From: JANOGU01 sp964499865
GTDB taxonomy: Bacteria > Pseudomonadota > Alphaproteobacteria > Rhodobacterales > Rhodobacteraceae
NCBI GenBank assembly: GCA_964499865.1
Contig: CAZCPY010000037.1
Location: forward strand, 1-25,116
Direction: 5' to 3'
DNA: 25,116 nucleotides
Every line of letters starts with the position of its first letter. Within the stretch, counting starts at the first letter, position 1. The notes under the pieces are model-generated. The model worked only from the letters and a program-made list of their open reading frames with translations. It was not told the origin of the DNA and did no database searches. Shown here piece after piece: positions 1 to 7,043 of this stretch. The translations under genes and the position numbers were made by a program.

Positions 1-29
1 TTGGCGATTGCAGCCTAACCCCGTTCCGG

Positions 30-53
30 GTGAACAACCTCCTGAGAGTTCAC
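30..53. repeat. Small inverted repeat downstream of pncB
   Basis: Six-base arms GTGAAC (30-35) and GTTCAC (48-53) flank a 12-nt loop. On the minus strand the loop carries AGGAGG, a perfect Shine-Dalgarno-like string just after the pncB stop. No ATG or GTG follows at a suitable distance before the window ends, so it may serve a gene whose start lies outside the window, or be chance. Confidence 0.3.
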
Positions 54-55
54 AG

Positions 56-1348
56 CTAGACCACCACCTCGATGGCCCGCTGCGCGCCCACGTCGAAGAC
101 GCGCTTGTAGCGGGTGATCTGGTCCCTTGGCCCCATCGCCTTGTTGGGGTTGTCCGACAGCTTGACCGTCGGCCGCCCGTCGGCTGCCACCGCCTTGCAG
201 ACCAGGCTGAAGGGCGCCAGCGCGTCCCCCTCGGCCAGTCCGCGGAAGTCGTTGGTCAGCATCGTGCCCCAGCCGAAGGACACCTTCACCCGGCCGCGGA
301 ACCGGGCGTGCAGCTCTTCGATCCGGTCCACGTCCAGCCCGTCGGAGAAGATGACGAGCTTGGTCTTCGGGTCCTCGCCGCGGTCCTGCCACCAGCGGAT
401 CGCGGTTTCCGCGCCTTCCGCAGGGTCGCCCGAATCGATGCGGATGCCGGTCCACTGCGCCAGCCAGTCGGGCGCGCGGGCGAGAAAGCCCCCGGTGCCG
501 AAGGTATCGGGCAGGATGATGCGCAGGTTGCCCTCGTGCTCCTCCTGCCAGTCGGCCAGCACGCGGTAGGGGGCTTCGGCCAGTTCGGCGTCGGTATCGG
601 CCAGGGCGGCATAGACCATGGGCAGCTCGTGCGCATTCGTCCCGATCGCCTCGATGTCGCGGCGTTGCGCGATCAGGCAGTTCGAGGTGCCGGTGAACTT
701 GCCCTCCATCCCCTCCATCATCGCCTGCACGGCCCAGTCCTGCCACAGGAAGGAATGCCGCCGCCGGGTGCCGAAATCGGCGATGCGCAGGCCGTCGATG
801 GCGCGCAGGCGGGCGATCTTTTCCCACAGCTTGGTCATCGCCCGGGCATAGAGCACCTGCAGCTCGAACCGCCCCAGCCGTTCCAGCACGGCGCGCGAGC
901 GCATCTCCATCAGCACCGCCAGCGCCGGGATCTCCCACAGCATGACCTCGGGCCAGCGGCCTTCGAAGGTCAGCTCGAACTGCCCGTCGCGGCGTTCCAG
1001 GTGATAGGGCGGCAGGCGCAGGCCCTCGAACCATTCCATGAAGTCGGGCCGGAACATCTGCCGCTTGCCGTAGAACGTGTTGCCGCGCAGCCAGGTCGAT
1101 TCGCCCCGCGTCAGCGACAAGGACCGCACATGGTCCAATTGCTCGCGCAGTTCGCCCTCGTCCACCAGCTCGGCCAGGCGGACCGAGGCCGAACGGTTGA
1201 TCAGGCTGAAGGTGACGGTGGTTTCCGGCCGGTTGCGAAAGATCGACTGGCACATCAACAGCTTGTAGAAATCGGTGTCGATCAGCGACCGGACGATGGG
1301 GTCGATCTTCCAGCGATGGTTCCAGACGCGCGTGGCGATGTCGACCAT
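56..1348 (-). CDS. pncB: Nicotinate phosphoribosyltransferase
   Basis: Cytosolic enzyme of the Preiss-Handler NAD salvage route: it joins nicotinate to PRPP to give nicotinate mononucleotide, coupled to ATP hydrolysis through a phosphohistidine. The 430-residue product has the family hallmarks: the N-terminal DTDFYKLLMCQ segment (residues 24-34), FGTRRRHS near residues 192-199, TGTSN at 219-223, and GTNAHE at 236-241, whose His240 matches the family's phosphorylated histidine. IRIDSGDP and the C-terminal VKLSDN segment fit the PRPP-binding half. An upstream in-frame ATG at 1381 exists, but I chose 1348 because AAGGAAGG lies about 10 nt upstream and the MVDIATRVW start matches usual family length. 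It follows the peroxiredoxin on the same strand after 85 bp, so the two may be co-transcribed. Identification is secure. Confidence 0.95.
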   Translation of the reverse strand: MVDIATRVWNHRWKIDPIVRSLIDTDFYKLLMCQSIFRNRPETTVTFSLINRSASVRLAELVDEGELREQLDHVRSLSLTRGESTWLRGNTFYGKRQMFRPDFMEWFEGLRLPPYHLERRDGQFELTFEGRWPEVMLWEIPALAVLMEMRSRAVLERLGRFELQVLYARAMTKLWEKIARLRAIDGLRIADFGTRRRHSFLWQDWAVQAMMEGMEGKFTGTSNCLIAQRRDIEAIGTNAHELPMVYAALADTDAELAEAPYRVLADWQEEHEGNLRIILPDTFGTGGFLARAPDWLAQWTGIRIDSGDPAEGAETAIRWWQDRGEDPKTKLVIFSDGLDVDRIEELHARFRGRVKVSFGWGTMLTNDFRGLAEGDALAPFSLVCKAVAADGRPTVKLSDNPNKAMGPRDQITRYKRVFDVGAQRAIEVVV

Positions 1349-1433
1349 GGCGCGGGGCCCTTCCTTGCAGCGGCAGGCCAAAGGGATAGGGCAGGGCGCG
1401 GCAAAAGGGAAACCCCGCCGCGCCCCGGGGGCG

Positions 1434-1928
1434 CTACCCCGGGATCGCCGCCAGCAGCGCCTCGCCGCCCGAGACGTCGCAGCTGCCGCGCGCGGTTTCG
1501 ATGTTCAGCACGCGGATCACGCCGTCCTCGGCATACAGCGCGAAGCGCTGGCAGCGGTCGTGGAAGCCGAGCGCGGGCACCGAAAACGCCATCCCCACCG
1601 CCCTGGTGAAGGCCGAGGCGCCGTCAGCCAGCATGGTGATCCCCGCCGCCGCCGCCCCCGTGGCCTCGCCCCAGGCCTTCATCACGAAGGGGTCGTTGAC
1701 GGCGATGCAGATGATCTCGTCCACCCCCCTGGCGTCAAAGCCGGGCTTGGTGCGGATGAAGCTCGGCACATGCGCCATGGTGCAGGTCGAGGTGAAGGCG
1801 CCGGGCAGCCCGAACACCACCACCTTGCGCCCGGCCAGCCGCGCCCCCAGCGCCACGCTTTCCGGCCCGTCGGGGCCGATCCGCAGGAGGGGGACGTCGG
1901 GAAGGCGGTCTCCGGTGGCGAAGGGCAC
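1434..1928 (-). CDS. Prx5-type peroxiredoxin (redoxin domain)
   Basis: Thiol peroxidase of the Prx5 group, expected to reduce H2O2 and organic peroxides in the cytosol. The 164-residue protein contains the signature PGAFTSTCTMAHVPSF, with the peroxidatic Cys at residue 49. A second Cys near residue 150, in GSCDVSGGEALL, is placed where a resolving Cys of an atypical 2-Cys enzyme could be; many bacterial Prx5 proteins instead use glutathione/glutaredoxin. No glutaredoxin domain is fused. The start is GTG at 1928, supported by AGGAG about 9 nt upstream; no ATG is better placed. It is divergently transcribed from the FAD-dependent reductase at 2063, sharing a 134-bp region. A GC palindrome (1420-1434) at its stop codon could act as a weak terminator before pncB. 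Confidence 0.92.
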   Translation of the reverse strand: MPFATGDRLPDVPLLRIGPDGPESVALGARLAGRKVVVFGLPGAFTSTCTMAHVPSFIRTKPGFDARGVDEIICIAVNDPFVMKAWGEATGAAAAGITMLADGASAFTRAVGMAFSVPALGFHDRCQRFALYAEDGVIRVLNIETARGSCDVSGGEALLAAIPG

Positions 1929-1946
1929 GGGCGTGGTCTCCTGTCG

Positions 1947-1974
1947 TTGCGCTGCTGTCGGGCGGGGTTATAGG
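1947..1974 (+). promoter_or_regulatory. Candidate promoter of the FAD-dependent reductase
   Basis: TTGCGC (1947-1952) and TATAGG (1969-1974) are separated by 16 nt, a plausible sigma-70-like arrangement for this group. If used, transcription would start near 1980 and the 12-bp tandem repeat would lie in the 5' leader. This rests on string similarity alone. Confidence 0.3.
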
Positions 1975-1992
1975 GTCGCGCGGGGCGGACGG

Positions 1993-2048
1993 CCAGAGCG
2001 CGGGCCAGAGCGCGGGCCAGAGCGCGGGCCAGAGCGCGGGCCAGAGCG
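1993..2048. repeat. 12-bp tandem repeat, four full copies plus a partial one
   Basis: Four identical copies of CCAGAGCGCGGG occupy 1993-2040 and are followed by an eight-base partial copy. The array ends about 14 nt before the reductase ATG and immediately before its purine-rich ribosome binding site. Perfect identity between units suggests recent slippage or copy-number variation. It is non-coding on the plus strand; a minus-strand frame reads it as a Leu-Ala-Arg-Ala repeat, but that frame is a shadow. Confidence 0.9.
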
Positions 2049-2062
2049 GGAGGGGGCAGGCG

Positions 2063-3268
2063 ATGCAGGTGGTGGTGATCGGGGCGGGGCAGGCGGGCGC
2101 TTCGCTCGCGTCGAAGCTGCGCGCGCTGGGGCATGCGGGCGGCATCACCCTGGTCGGGGCAGAGCCGCACCTGCCCTACCAGCGCCCGCCGCTGTCGAAG
2201 GATTACCTGATGGGCGAGGCCGGGTTCGAACGGCTGGCGCTGCGGGGCGAGGCCTACTGGGCCGAACAGGGGATCGACCTGCGTCTGGGAACGCCCGTCA
2301 CCGGCATCGACCCGGCGGCGCGGACGGTCACGGTCGGCGGGCAGGCCCTGGCCTATGACGCGCTGGCGCTGACCACGGGGTCGGTGCCCCGCCGCCTGCC
2401 CGCGTCCATCGGCGGCGATCTTGCGGGCGTCTACACCCTGCGCGGCATCGACGACATCGAGGCGATGCGGGCCGAGTTCCGCCCCGGTGCCCGCGTGGTG
2501 ATCGTGGGCGGCGGCTACATCGGGCTCGAGGCCGCGGCGGTGGCGCGCAAGCTGGGGCTGGCGGTCACGCTGGTGGAAATGGCGCCGCGCATCCTGCAAA
2601 GGGTGGCCGCGCCGCAGACCTCGGACGCCTTCCGCGACCTGCACCGCGCCCATGGCGTGCGGCTGATCGAAGGCACCGGCCTGCGCCGCCTGACGGGCGA
2701 GGGGCGGGTAAGCGCGGCGGACCTGGCGGATGGCGAGGTGGTGCCCTGCGATTTCGTCATCGTCGGCGTGGGCATCGCGCCGGATACCGCGCTGGCCGAG
2801 GCCGCGGGCCTGCGGCTCGACAACGGGATCGCCACCGACGCCCATGGCCGCACGTCGGACCCCGCCATCTGGGCCGCCGGGGACTGCGCCTCCTTCCCGT
2901 GGAAGGGCGGGCGGCTCAGGCTCGAATCGGTGCAGAACGCCATCGACATGGCCGAGACGGTGGCCGCAAACATCCTGGGCGCGGGGGCGGAGTATGTCCC
3001 CAGCCCCTGGTTCTGGTCCGACCAGTACGAGGCCAAGCTGCAGATCGCGGGGCTGAACACCGGCTACGACCGGGTCGTCACGCGCCGGACCTCCGACGAT
3101 CAGGTGGCGTTCTGGTATTTCGCGGACGGTCGCCTGATCGCCGTCGACGCGATCAACGACGCGCGCGCCTACATGGTGGGCAAGCGGCTGATCGAGGCGG
3201 GCAAGACGCCCGACGAGGCGCTGCTGGCGGACCCGGCGGTCGATCTGAAGCCCTTGCTCCGGGCATGA
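2063..3268 (+). CDS. FAD-dependent NAD(P)H:ferredoxin/rubredoxin reductase family protein
   Basis: A 401-residue flavoprotein of the type that passes electrons from NAD(P)H to a small iron-sulfur protein (putidaredoxin/ferredoxin reductase class of the pyridine nucleotide-disulfide oxidoreductase fold). The first dinucleotide motif is GAGQAG (residues 7-12, FAD). PYQRPPLSKDYL (38-49) is the family's conserved FAD-contact segment, GGGYIGLE (149-156) is the NAD(P)H site, and AAGDC (271-275) is the second FAD motif. There is no CxxC redox pair of the thioredoxin or dihydrolipoamide reductase type, which argues for one-electron transfer to a ferredoxin. No ferredoxin or P450 gene lies in the window, so the partner is unknown. 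The start is ATG at 2063 after GGGAGGGGG. The stop overlaps the rsmD start by 4 bp. The natural substrate cannot be read from the sequence. Confidence 0.9.
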   Translation: MQVVVIGAGQAGASLASKLRALGHAGGITLVGAEPHLPYQRPPLSKDYLMGEAGFERLALRGEAYWAEQGIDLRLGTPVTGIDPAARTVTVGGQALAYDALALTTGSVPRRLPASIGGDLAGVYTLRGIDDIEAMRAEFRPGARVVIVGGGYIGLEAAAVARKLGLAVTLVEMAPRILQRVAAPQTSDAFRDLHRAHGVRLIEGTGLRRLTGEGRVSAADLADGEVVPCDFVIVGVGIAPDTALAEAAGLRLDNGIATDAHGRTSDPAIWAAGDCASFPWKGGRLRLESVQNAIDMAETVAANILGAGAEYVPSPWFWSDQYEAKLQIAGLNTGYDRVVTRRTSDDQVAFWYFADGRLIAVDAINDARAYMVGKRLIEAGKTPDEALLADPAVDLKPLLRA

Positions 3269-3822
3269 GGATCATCGGCGGCGCCTGGCGCGGGCTGGCG
3301 CTCGCGCCGGTCGGCGACGGCGACCCGGCGGCACACCTGCGCCCGACCGCGGACCGCGTGCGCGAGGCGGTGTTCAACCTGCTGCAGAACAGCCTGCACC
3401 TGGATCTGACGGGCGTCCGAGTGCTCGACCTGTTCGCGGGCACCGGGGCGCTGGGGCTGGAGGCGCTCAGCCGCGGGGCGGCGCGGGCGGCCTTTGTCGA
3501 TGACGGCGTGACGGCCCGCGCGCTGCTGCGGCGCAACATCGAGCTGTGCCGGGCGATCGGCGTCACCGATGTCTGGCGCCGCGATGCCACGCGGCTGGGG
3601 CCGAACCGGGGGCCGGGATACGGGCTGGTGTTCCTCGATCCCCCCTACGGCCGGGGCCTGGGCGAGGCCGCGCTGGCCTCGGCGCGCGGGGGCGGCTGGC
3701 TGGCCCCGGGGGCGACGGTGGTCTGGGAGGAAGGCATGGACCTGCCCGTGCCAGCGGGCTTCACCCTGACCGACCGCCGCCGCTATGGCGGCACCGTGGT
3801 GACGATCCTGACGGCGGCGTGA
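3265..3822 (+). CDS. rsmD: 16S rRNA (guanine(966)-N(2))-methyltransferase RsmD
   Basis: SAM-dependent enzyme that methylates N2 of G966 in 16S rRNA during 30S assembly. The 185-residue protein begins MRIIGGAWRG, the usual RsmD start, and has RPTADRVREAVFNLL (residues 26-40). SAM motif I is LDLFAGTGALGLEA (54-67), and the catalytic N-methyltransferase motif DPPY is at 125-128. The ATG lies inside the stop of the preceding reductase (ATGA overlap), so translation is probably coupled. It is convergent with the BNR protein at 3996, and the gap between them holds a large inverted repeat. Confidence 0.95.
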   Translation: MRIIGGAWRGLALAPVGDGDPAAHLRPTADRVREAVFNLLQNSLHLDLTGVRVLDLFAGTGALGLEALSRGAARAAFVDDGVTARALLRRNIELCRAIGVTDVWRRDATRLGPNRGPGYGLVFLDPPYGRGLGEAALASARGGGWLAPGATVVWEEGMDLPVPAGFTLTDRRRYGGTVVTILTAA

Positions 3823-3856
3823 CGGATCGCCCGGGCGCACCCGCGGCTGGATGGGC

Positions 3857-3962
3857 GCTTCCCTCCCCCCTCGTGGGGGAGGGAGAGGGAGGGGGGGCTT
3901 TCCGTGCCGACCCGGGCACCCCCCTCCCCCATCCCCTCCCCACGAGGGGGAGGGGAGGTGCC
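3857..3962. repeat. Dispersed G/C-rich inverted repeat, copy 1 (full length)
   Basis: Two hairpins are arranged as a larger palindrome. Hairpin one pairs CCCTCCCCC (3861-3869) with GGGGGAGGG (3875-3883). Hairpin two pairs CCCCTCCCC (3933-3941) with GGGGAGGGG (3947-3955). The left half (3861-3897) is also close to the reverse complement of the right half (3918-3955). It lies between the convergent rsmD and BNR genes, where it could act as a bidirectional terminator. Related copies are at 6124 and 12199. Confidence 0.8.
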
Positions 3963-3995
3963 GGAACCGACCGCGGCCGCCTTTGTCGCAACGCG

Positions 3996-5132
3996 CTACA
4001 GCGTCAGCGTCTCGACCGACAGCACGGTGGGCAGGTGGCGGGCGATCTCGTCCCAGCGGTCGCCGCCGTCACGGCTGGCGAAGACCGACCCCGAGTTGGT
4101 GCCGAAGTAGACCCCCGCGGGCGAGGCGCGGTCCACCGCCATCGCCTGGCGCAGCACGGTGAAGAAGCAGCCTTTCTGCGGCAGGCCGTCGCGCAGGGCT
4201 TCCCAGCTTTCGCCGCCGTCCCGCGACCGCCAGACGGCGGCGGCGGCATCGGGCGGAAAGCGGCCCGCGGTGTCCCCGTTCAGCGGAAAGACCCACAGGC
4301 GGCGCGAATCGGCGGGGTCAACCGCGATCGCAAAGCCGTAGGACGACGGCAGCCCGTCGTGGATCGCCGTCCAGCTGCGCCCGCCGTCGGCAGACCGGAA
4401 CACGCCGTGGTGGTTCTGCTGGTAGAACAGGTCAGCATCCCCCTCCGCCCGGACGAAGTTGTGCACGCACAGCCCCGTCTCGTGCGCCGTATGGCCGGGC
4501 CCGCCGGCATGGGCACGGGCGTCCGCGTTGCCCAGGCGGTTGCGGCGGTCCCAGGTGGCGCCGCCGTCCTCGGTCGCGAAGACCCCCGCGGCCGAGATGC
4601 CGACCCACTGGCGTTCGGGCCGCACCGGATCGCAGACGATGGTGTGCAGCACGAGACCCGCGCCGCCGGGCTCCCATGTGTCGCGCGAGGCGTGCTCGGA
4701 CAGGCCGTCCACCCGCGCCCAGGTGGCGCCGCCGTCGTCCGAGGCCAGCAGCGTCGCGGGCCGGGTCCCGGCCAGCACGCGGCCGCCCGCCAGGCCCAGC
4801 GACCAGACCGCATCCACCGCGCCGGTAAAGGGCGCGGGCGGGTTGGGCTGCATGCCGGTGTATCCGGCGACCGAGGGGTCTGCGGCCAGCATCGCGTCGA
4901 ACCTGCCGTTCGCCAGCAGTGCCAGCGTCCAGGTCGCGCCGCCGTCGGTGGACCGCCAGACCCCCGCCCCGGGCCATTCCCCGCCGCCCCCGGCCCAGAG
5001 CTGGCCCGTCGCCGGATCGCCGATCACATGGTTGATCGGCCAGCCGTCGCAGAAGGGCCCGCGCACCGCACCGTCCTGCGCGTCGATCAGGAAGGCGCCC
5101 TTGGTGGTGCCGACAAGCACGGTGACGGGCAT
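3996..5132 (-). CDS. BNR/Asp-box repeat protein (sialidase-like beta-propeller), substrate unknown
   Basis: A 378-residue predicted beta-propeller. Six Asp-boxes of the form S/T-x-D-G-G-x-x-W are visible at residues 61-68, 131-138, 187-194, 247-254, 303-310 and 353-360. This pattern is shared by sialidases, photosystem assembly factor Ycf48 and plant/fungal sortilin-type propellers. The catalytic arginine triad of true sialidases is not evident, and no signal peptide is visible, so a cytosolic protein of unknown function is more likely than a secreted glycosidase. The open frame extends to 5360, but the ATG at 5132 (MPVTVLVGTTKGAF) has GGAGG 8 nt upstream and starts directly with the first propeller strand. 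It is divergent from rplY. Confidence 0.85.
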   Translation of the reverse strand: MPVTVLVGTTKGAFLIDAQDGAVRGPFCDGWPINHVIGDPATGQLWAGGGGEWPGAGVWRSTDGGATWTLALLANGRFDAMLAADPSVAGYTGMQPNPPAPFTGAVDAVWSLGLAGGRVLAGTRPATLLASDDGGATWARVDGLSEHASRDTWEPGGAGLVLHTIVCDPVRPERQWVGISAAGVFATEDGGATWDRRNRLGNADARAHAGGPGHTAHETGLCVHNFVRAEGDADLFYQQNHHGVFRSADGGRSWTAIHDGLPSSYGFAIAVDPADSRRLWVFPLNGDTAGRFPPDAAAAVWRSRDGGESWEALRDGLPQKGCFFTVLRQAMAVDRASPAGVYFGTNSGSVFASRDGGDRWDEIARHLPTVLSVETLTL

Positions 5133-5307
5133 CGGCGGCCTCCGCTCGCTTTGCCCTCCACCTTCGCCCCGGTGCCCTGAGTCGGGCAAGGCGCGCTGGC
5201 GCCACCGCGCCGCGCAAGCCCCCTTCCCCCGCCCGCCGTTCCCCGCTATAGGCCCGCGGTCCGCCGCACACCCTTGGAGGGCGGGGACGCAACACATGGA
5301 GACCCTC

Positions 5308-5910
5308 ATGGCTGGCGAGATCCCCGATCTGGTCGCCGAGGTACGGACGGGGACAGGCAAGGGGGCCGCCCGTCAGGCTCGTCGCGACGAGAGCGTACCC
5401 GGCATTGTCTACGGTGGCGGCAAGGACCCGCTGCCGATCAAGATCCCCTACAACTACCTCTACAAGCGCCTGAAGGCGGGCCGCTTCCTGTCGACGCTGT
5501 GGAACCTCAAGGTCGAGGGGCAGGACGACGTGCGGGTGATCTGCCGCGCCGTGCAGCGCGACGTCGTGCGCGACACGCCGGTGCATGTCGACTTCATGCG
5601 CCTGCGCCGCACCAGCCGGGTGAACCTGTACATCCATGTCGACTTCATCAACCACGAGAAGTCGCCGGGGCTGAAGCGCGGCGGCACGCTGACCATCGTG
5701 CGCCCCGAGGTGGAGCTGGACGTGCTGGCCGGGAACATTCCCGAACGGCTGGTGGCCGATCTGGAAGGCCGCGACATCGGCGACGTGATCCACATCCGCG
5801 ACATCGCGATGCCCGAGGACTGCAAGCCCACGGTCGAGCGCAACTTCGTCATCGCCAACATCGCGGCGCCCTCGGGCCTGCGGTCGGACGACGCGGCGGC
5901 GGCAGGCTGA
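5308..5910 (+). CDS. rplY: 50S ribosomal protein L25/general stress protein Ctc
   Basis: 5S rRNA-binding ribosomal protein. The 200-residue product is the long two-domain Ctc-type form: an N-terminal L25 domain (about residues 1-95, including GKGAARQARRD and VPGIVYGG) and a C-terminal beta domain (about 100-185). Two in-frame ATGs compete. ATG 5308 (MAGEIPDLVAEVR) has GGAG ending 6 nt upstream and gives the usual family N-terminus; ATG 5296 adds METL and has GGGG about 9 nt upstream. I prefer 5308. In this family rplY is often followed by pth, but here a strong terminator and a repeat-rich gap follow instead. Confidence 0.94.
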   Translation: MAGEIPDLVAEVRTGTGKGAARQARRDESVPGIVYGGGKDPLPIKIPYNYLYKRLKAGRFLSTLWNLKVEGQDDVRVICRAVQRDVVRDTPVHVDFMRLRRTSRVNLYIHVDFINHEKSPGLKRGGTLTIVRPEVELDVLAGNIPERLVADLEGRDIGDVIHIRDIAMPEDCKPTVERNFVIANIAAPSGLRSDDAAAAG

Positions 5911-5940
5911 GCTTCGCGCCCCTGCGGCCCGGACGACAGG

Positions 5941-5973
5941 GGGCCCCGCCGGGATCGGCGGGGCCCTTCCGTT
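5941..5973 (+). terminator. Rho-independent terminator of rplY
   Basis: A perfect 11-bp stem, GGGCCCCGCCG (5941-5951) with CGGCGGGGCCC (5956-5966), has a four-base loop and is followed by TTCCGTTTC. It lies 30 nt after the rplY stop and is the clearest intrinsic terminator in the window. Confidence 0.85.
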
Positions 5974-6017
5974 TCGGGCCATCGCCGCGTTGCGCCCTGT
6001 GTCACCTTGTGGCGCCT

Positions 6018-6094
6018 CCCCTCGCCCCTCGCCCCTCGCCCCTCGCCCCTCGCCCCTCGCCCCTCGCCCCTCACCCCTCACCCCTTGCCCCTCG
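6018..6094. repeat. 7-bp tandem repeat, 11 units of CCCCTCG
   Basis: Units 1-7 (6018-6066) and unit 11 (6088-6094) are exact CCCCTCG. Units 8 and 9 read CCCCTCA and unit 10 reads CCCCTTG. The variants cluster at one end. The array is strand-asymmetric (C/T against G/A). It lies between the rplY terminator and the dispersed repeat, away from coding sequence. Confidence 0.92.
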
Positions 6095-6123
6095 TGGCAA
6101 AGCGCCGGGGAAGGGGGCGCCGC

Positions 6124-6182
6124 CGACCGGCCGGGCACCCCCCCACCCTCTCCCTCCCCCACGGGGGGGGGAGGGAAGCGCC
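6124..6182. repeat. Dispersed G/C-rich inverted repeat, copy 2 (right half only)
   Basis: It shares GACCGGCCGG at the left and GGGAGGGAAGCGCC at the right with copy 3 (12250-12303), and the order of C-runs and G-runs with copy 1. It contains a hairpin of CCCTCCCCC against GGGGGAGGG. The mirror-image left half present in copies 1 and 3 is missing here; the 7-bp tandem array lies just to its left. Confidence 0.7.
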
Positions 6183-6298
6183 AAGGGCCCGGAGGTTTCC
6201 GCGCGCGGCAAGGCAGACCGAAGGATTTGCGTTCCTTTCCTATGCCCGGATGCAGAACCGCATCCTCTTTCGCCCCCTTGCCCCGCCAGCAGGATGCA

Positions 6299-6313
6299 AT
6301 TCCGTTCCGGAAT
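6299..6313. promoter_or_regulatory. 15-bp palindrome upstream of prx6, candidate operator
   Basis: ATTCCG and CGGAAT are perfect inverted arms around TTC, ending 37 nt before the prx6 ATG. TATCTG (6317-6322) just downstream could be a -10 element, which would put the palindrome in the promoter spacer. The regulator is unknown. Confidence 0.4.
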
Positions 6314-6350
6314 CGCTATCTGTCATCCATCCCAGCCTGAGGAGACCGCC

Positions 6351-7007
6351 ATGGGCCTGCGCATCAACGACATCGCCCCGGACTTCACCGCCCCCTCCAC
6401 CGCGGGCGAGATCCGGTTCCACGAATGGCTCGATGGCCATTACGCCATCCTGTTCAGCCACCCGCGCGACTTCACCCCCGTCTGCACCACCGAATTCGGC
6501 GTGGTGGCCCAACTCGCCCCGGAATTCGCCAAGCGGAAGACAAAGGTCATCGGAGTCTCGGTCGACTCGGTGTCCGACCACGAGAAGTGGAAGCGCGACA
6601 TCGAGGCCGTGGGCGGTGCCCCGGCCGAGTTTCCGATGATCGACGACGTGAGCCTGACCGTCGCCAAGGCCTATGACATGCTGCCCGCCGAATACGCCCT
6701 GCCGGCCGAAGGCCGCGCGCCCGCCCATACGGCGACGGTGCGCACGGTCTACATCATCGGGCCGGACAGGAAGGTGCGGCTCACGATGACCTATCCGATG
6801 TCGGTGGGGCGCAACTTTGCCGAGATCCTGCGCGCGCTCGATGCCGTGCGGGCGACCGACGGCGTGCCGCTGGCGACGCCCGCCAACTGGCAGCCCGGGC
6901 AGGACGTGATCGTGGCGCTGTCCCTGCCGACCGACCAGGCGCGGGTGAAATATGGCGAACTGGACATCAGGCTGCCCTACCTCCGCTTTGCCAGGGCCCC
7001 CGCCTGA
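6351..7007 (+). CDS. 1-Cys peroxiredoxin (Prx6/AhpC-TSA family)
   Basis: Cytosolic peroxidase of the Prx6 group. The 218-residue protein starts MGLRINDIAPDFTA and has the peroxidatic site PRDFTPVCTTEFG, with Cys45. No other Cys occurs in the whole protein, so it must use an external thiol for recycling and is a true 1-Cys enzyme. The C-terminal half (YPMSVGRNFAEILRALDA, then PANWQPG) matches the Prx6 dimerisation extension, which separates it from shorter AhpC proteins. The ATG at 6351 is preceded by GGAG 6 nt upstream; the open frame running back to 5274 is a shadow of rplY. A palindrome lies in its probable promoter. It is the second peroxiredoxin in the window, of a different subfamily from the one at 1434. 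Confidence 0.94.
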   Translation: MGLRINDIAPDFTAPSTAGEIRFHEWLDGHYAILFSHPRDFTPVCTTEFGVVAQLAPEFAKRKTKVIGVSVDSVSDHEKWKRDIEAVGGAPAEFPMIDDVSLTVAKAYDMLPAEYALPAEGRAPAHTATVRTVYIIGPDRKVRLTMTYPMSVGRNFAEILRALDAVRATDGVPLATPANWQPGQDVIVALSLPTDQARVKYGELDIRLPYLRFARAPA

Positions 7008-7043
7008 GACGGCTTTCCCGGCCGGAAATCCGTGCTAGCCTCG

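Larger units (their letters stand above)
5911..6350. other. 440-bp gene-free interval rich in repeats
   Basis: In order it holds the rplY terminator, an 11-copy 7-bp tandem repeat (6018-6094), half of a dispersed G/C-rich repeat (6124-6182), a small hairpin GGATGC/GCATCC (6248-6265), and the prx6 upstream region with a 15-bp palindrome (6299-6313). Open frames across it are low-complexity (Pro-Ser-Pro-Leu-Ala repeats) and not credible genes. Confidence 0.75.

Noticed and set aside
36..46. A gene start just after pncB on the minus strand, given the AGGAGG string
   Set aside because: No ATG or GTG follows at a usable distance inside the window, so a gene cannot be supported from this sequence.
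8..1609. A 533-codon plus-strand frame opposite pncB
   Set aside because: Shadow of pncB; composition and lack of motifs argue against a gene.
1682..2845. Minus-strand frame that reads the 12-bp repeat as Leu-Ala-Arg-Ala units
   Set aside because: It lies opposite the FAD-dependent reductase and overlaps the peroxiredoxin gene in another frame; a repeat peptide here is a by-product of the DNA repeat.
3996..5132. A true sialidase
   Set aside because: Asp-boxes are shared by many propellers; no catalytic arginine triad or signal peptide is evident and no sialic acid genes are nearby.
6018..6094. CRISPR-like spacing
   Set aside because: Units are 7 bp with no spacers and no cas genes nearby; it is a simple tandem repeat.
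5990..6340. Short plus-strand frames giving Pro-Ser-Pro-Leu-Ala repeats
   Set aside because: Low-complexity translation of the 7-bp tandem array; no ribosome site and no folded domain.
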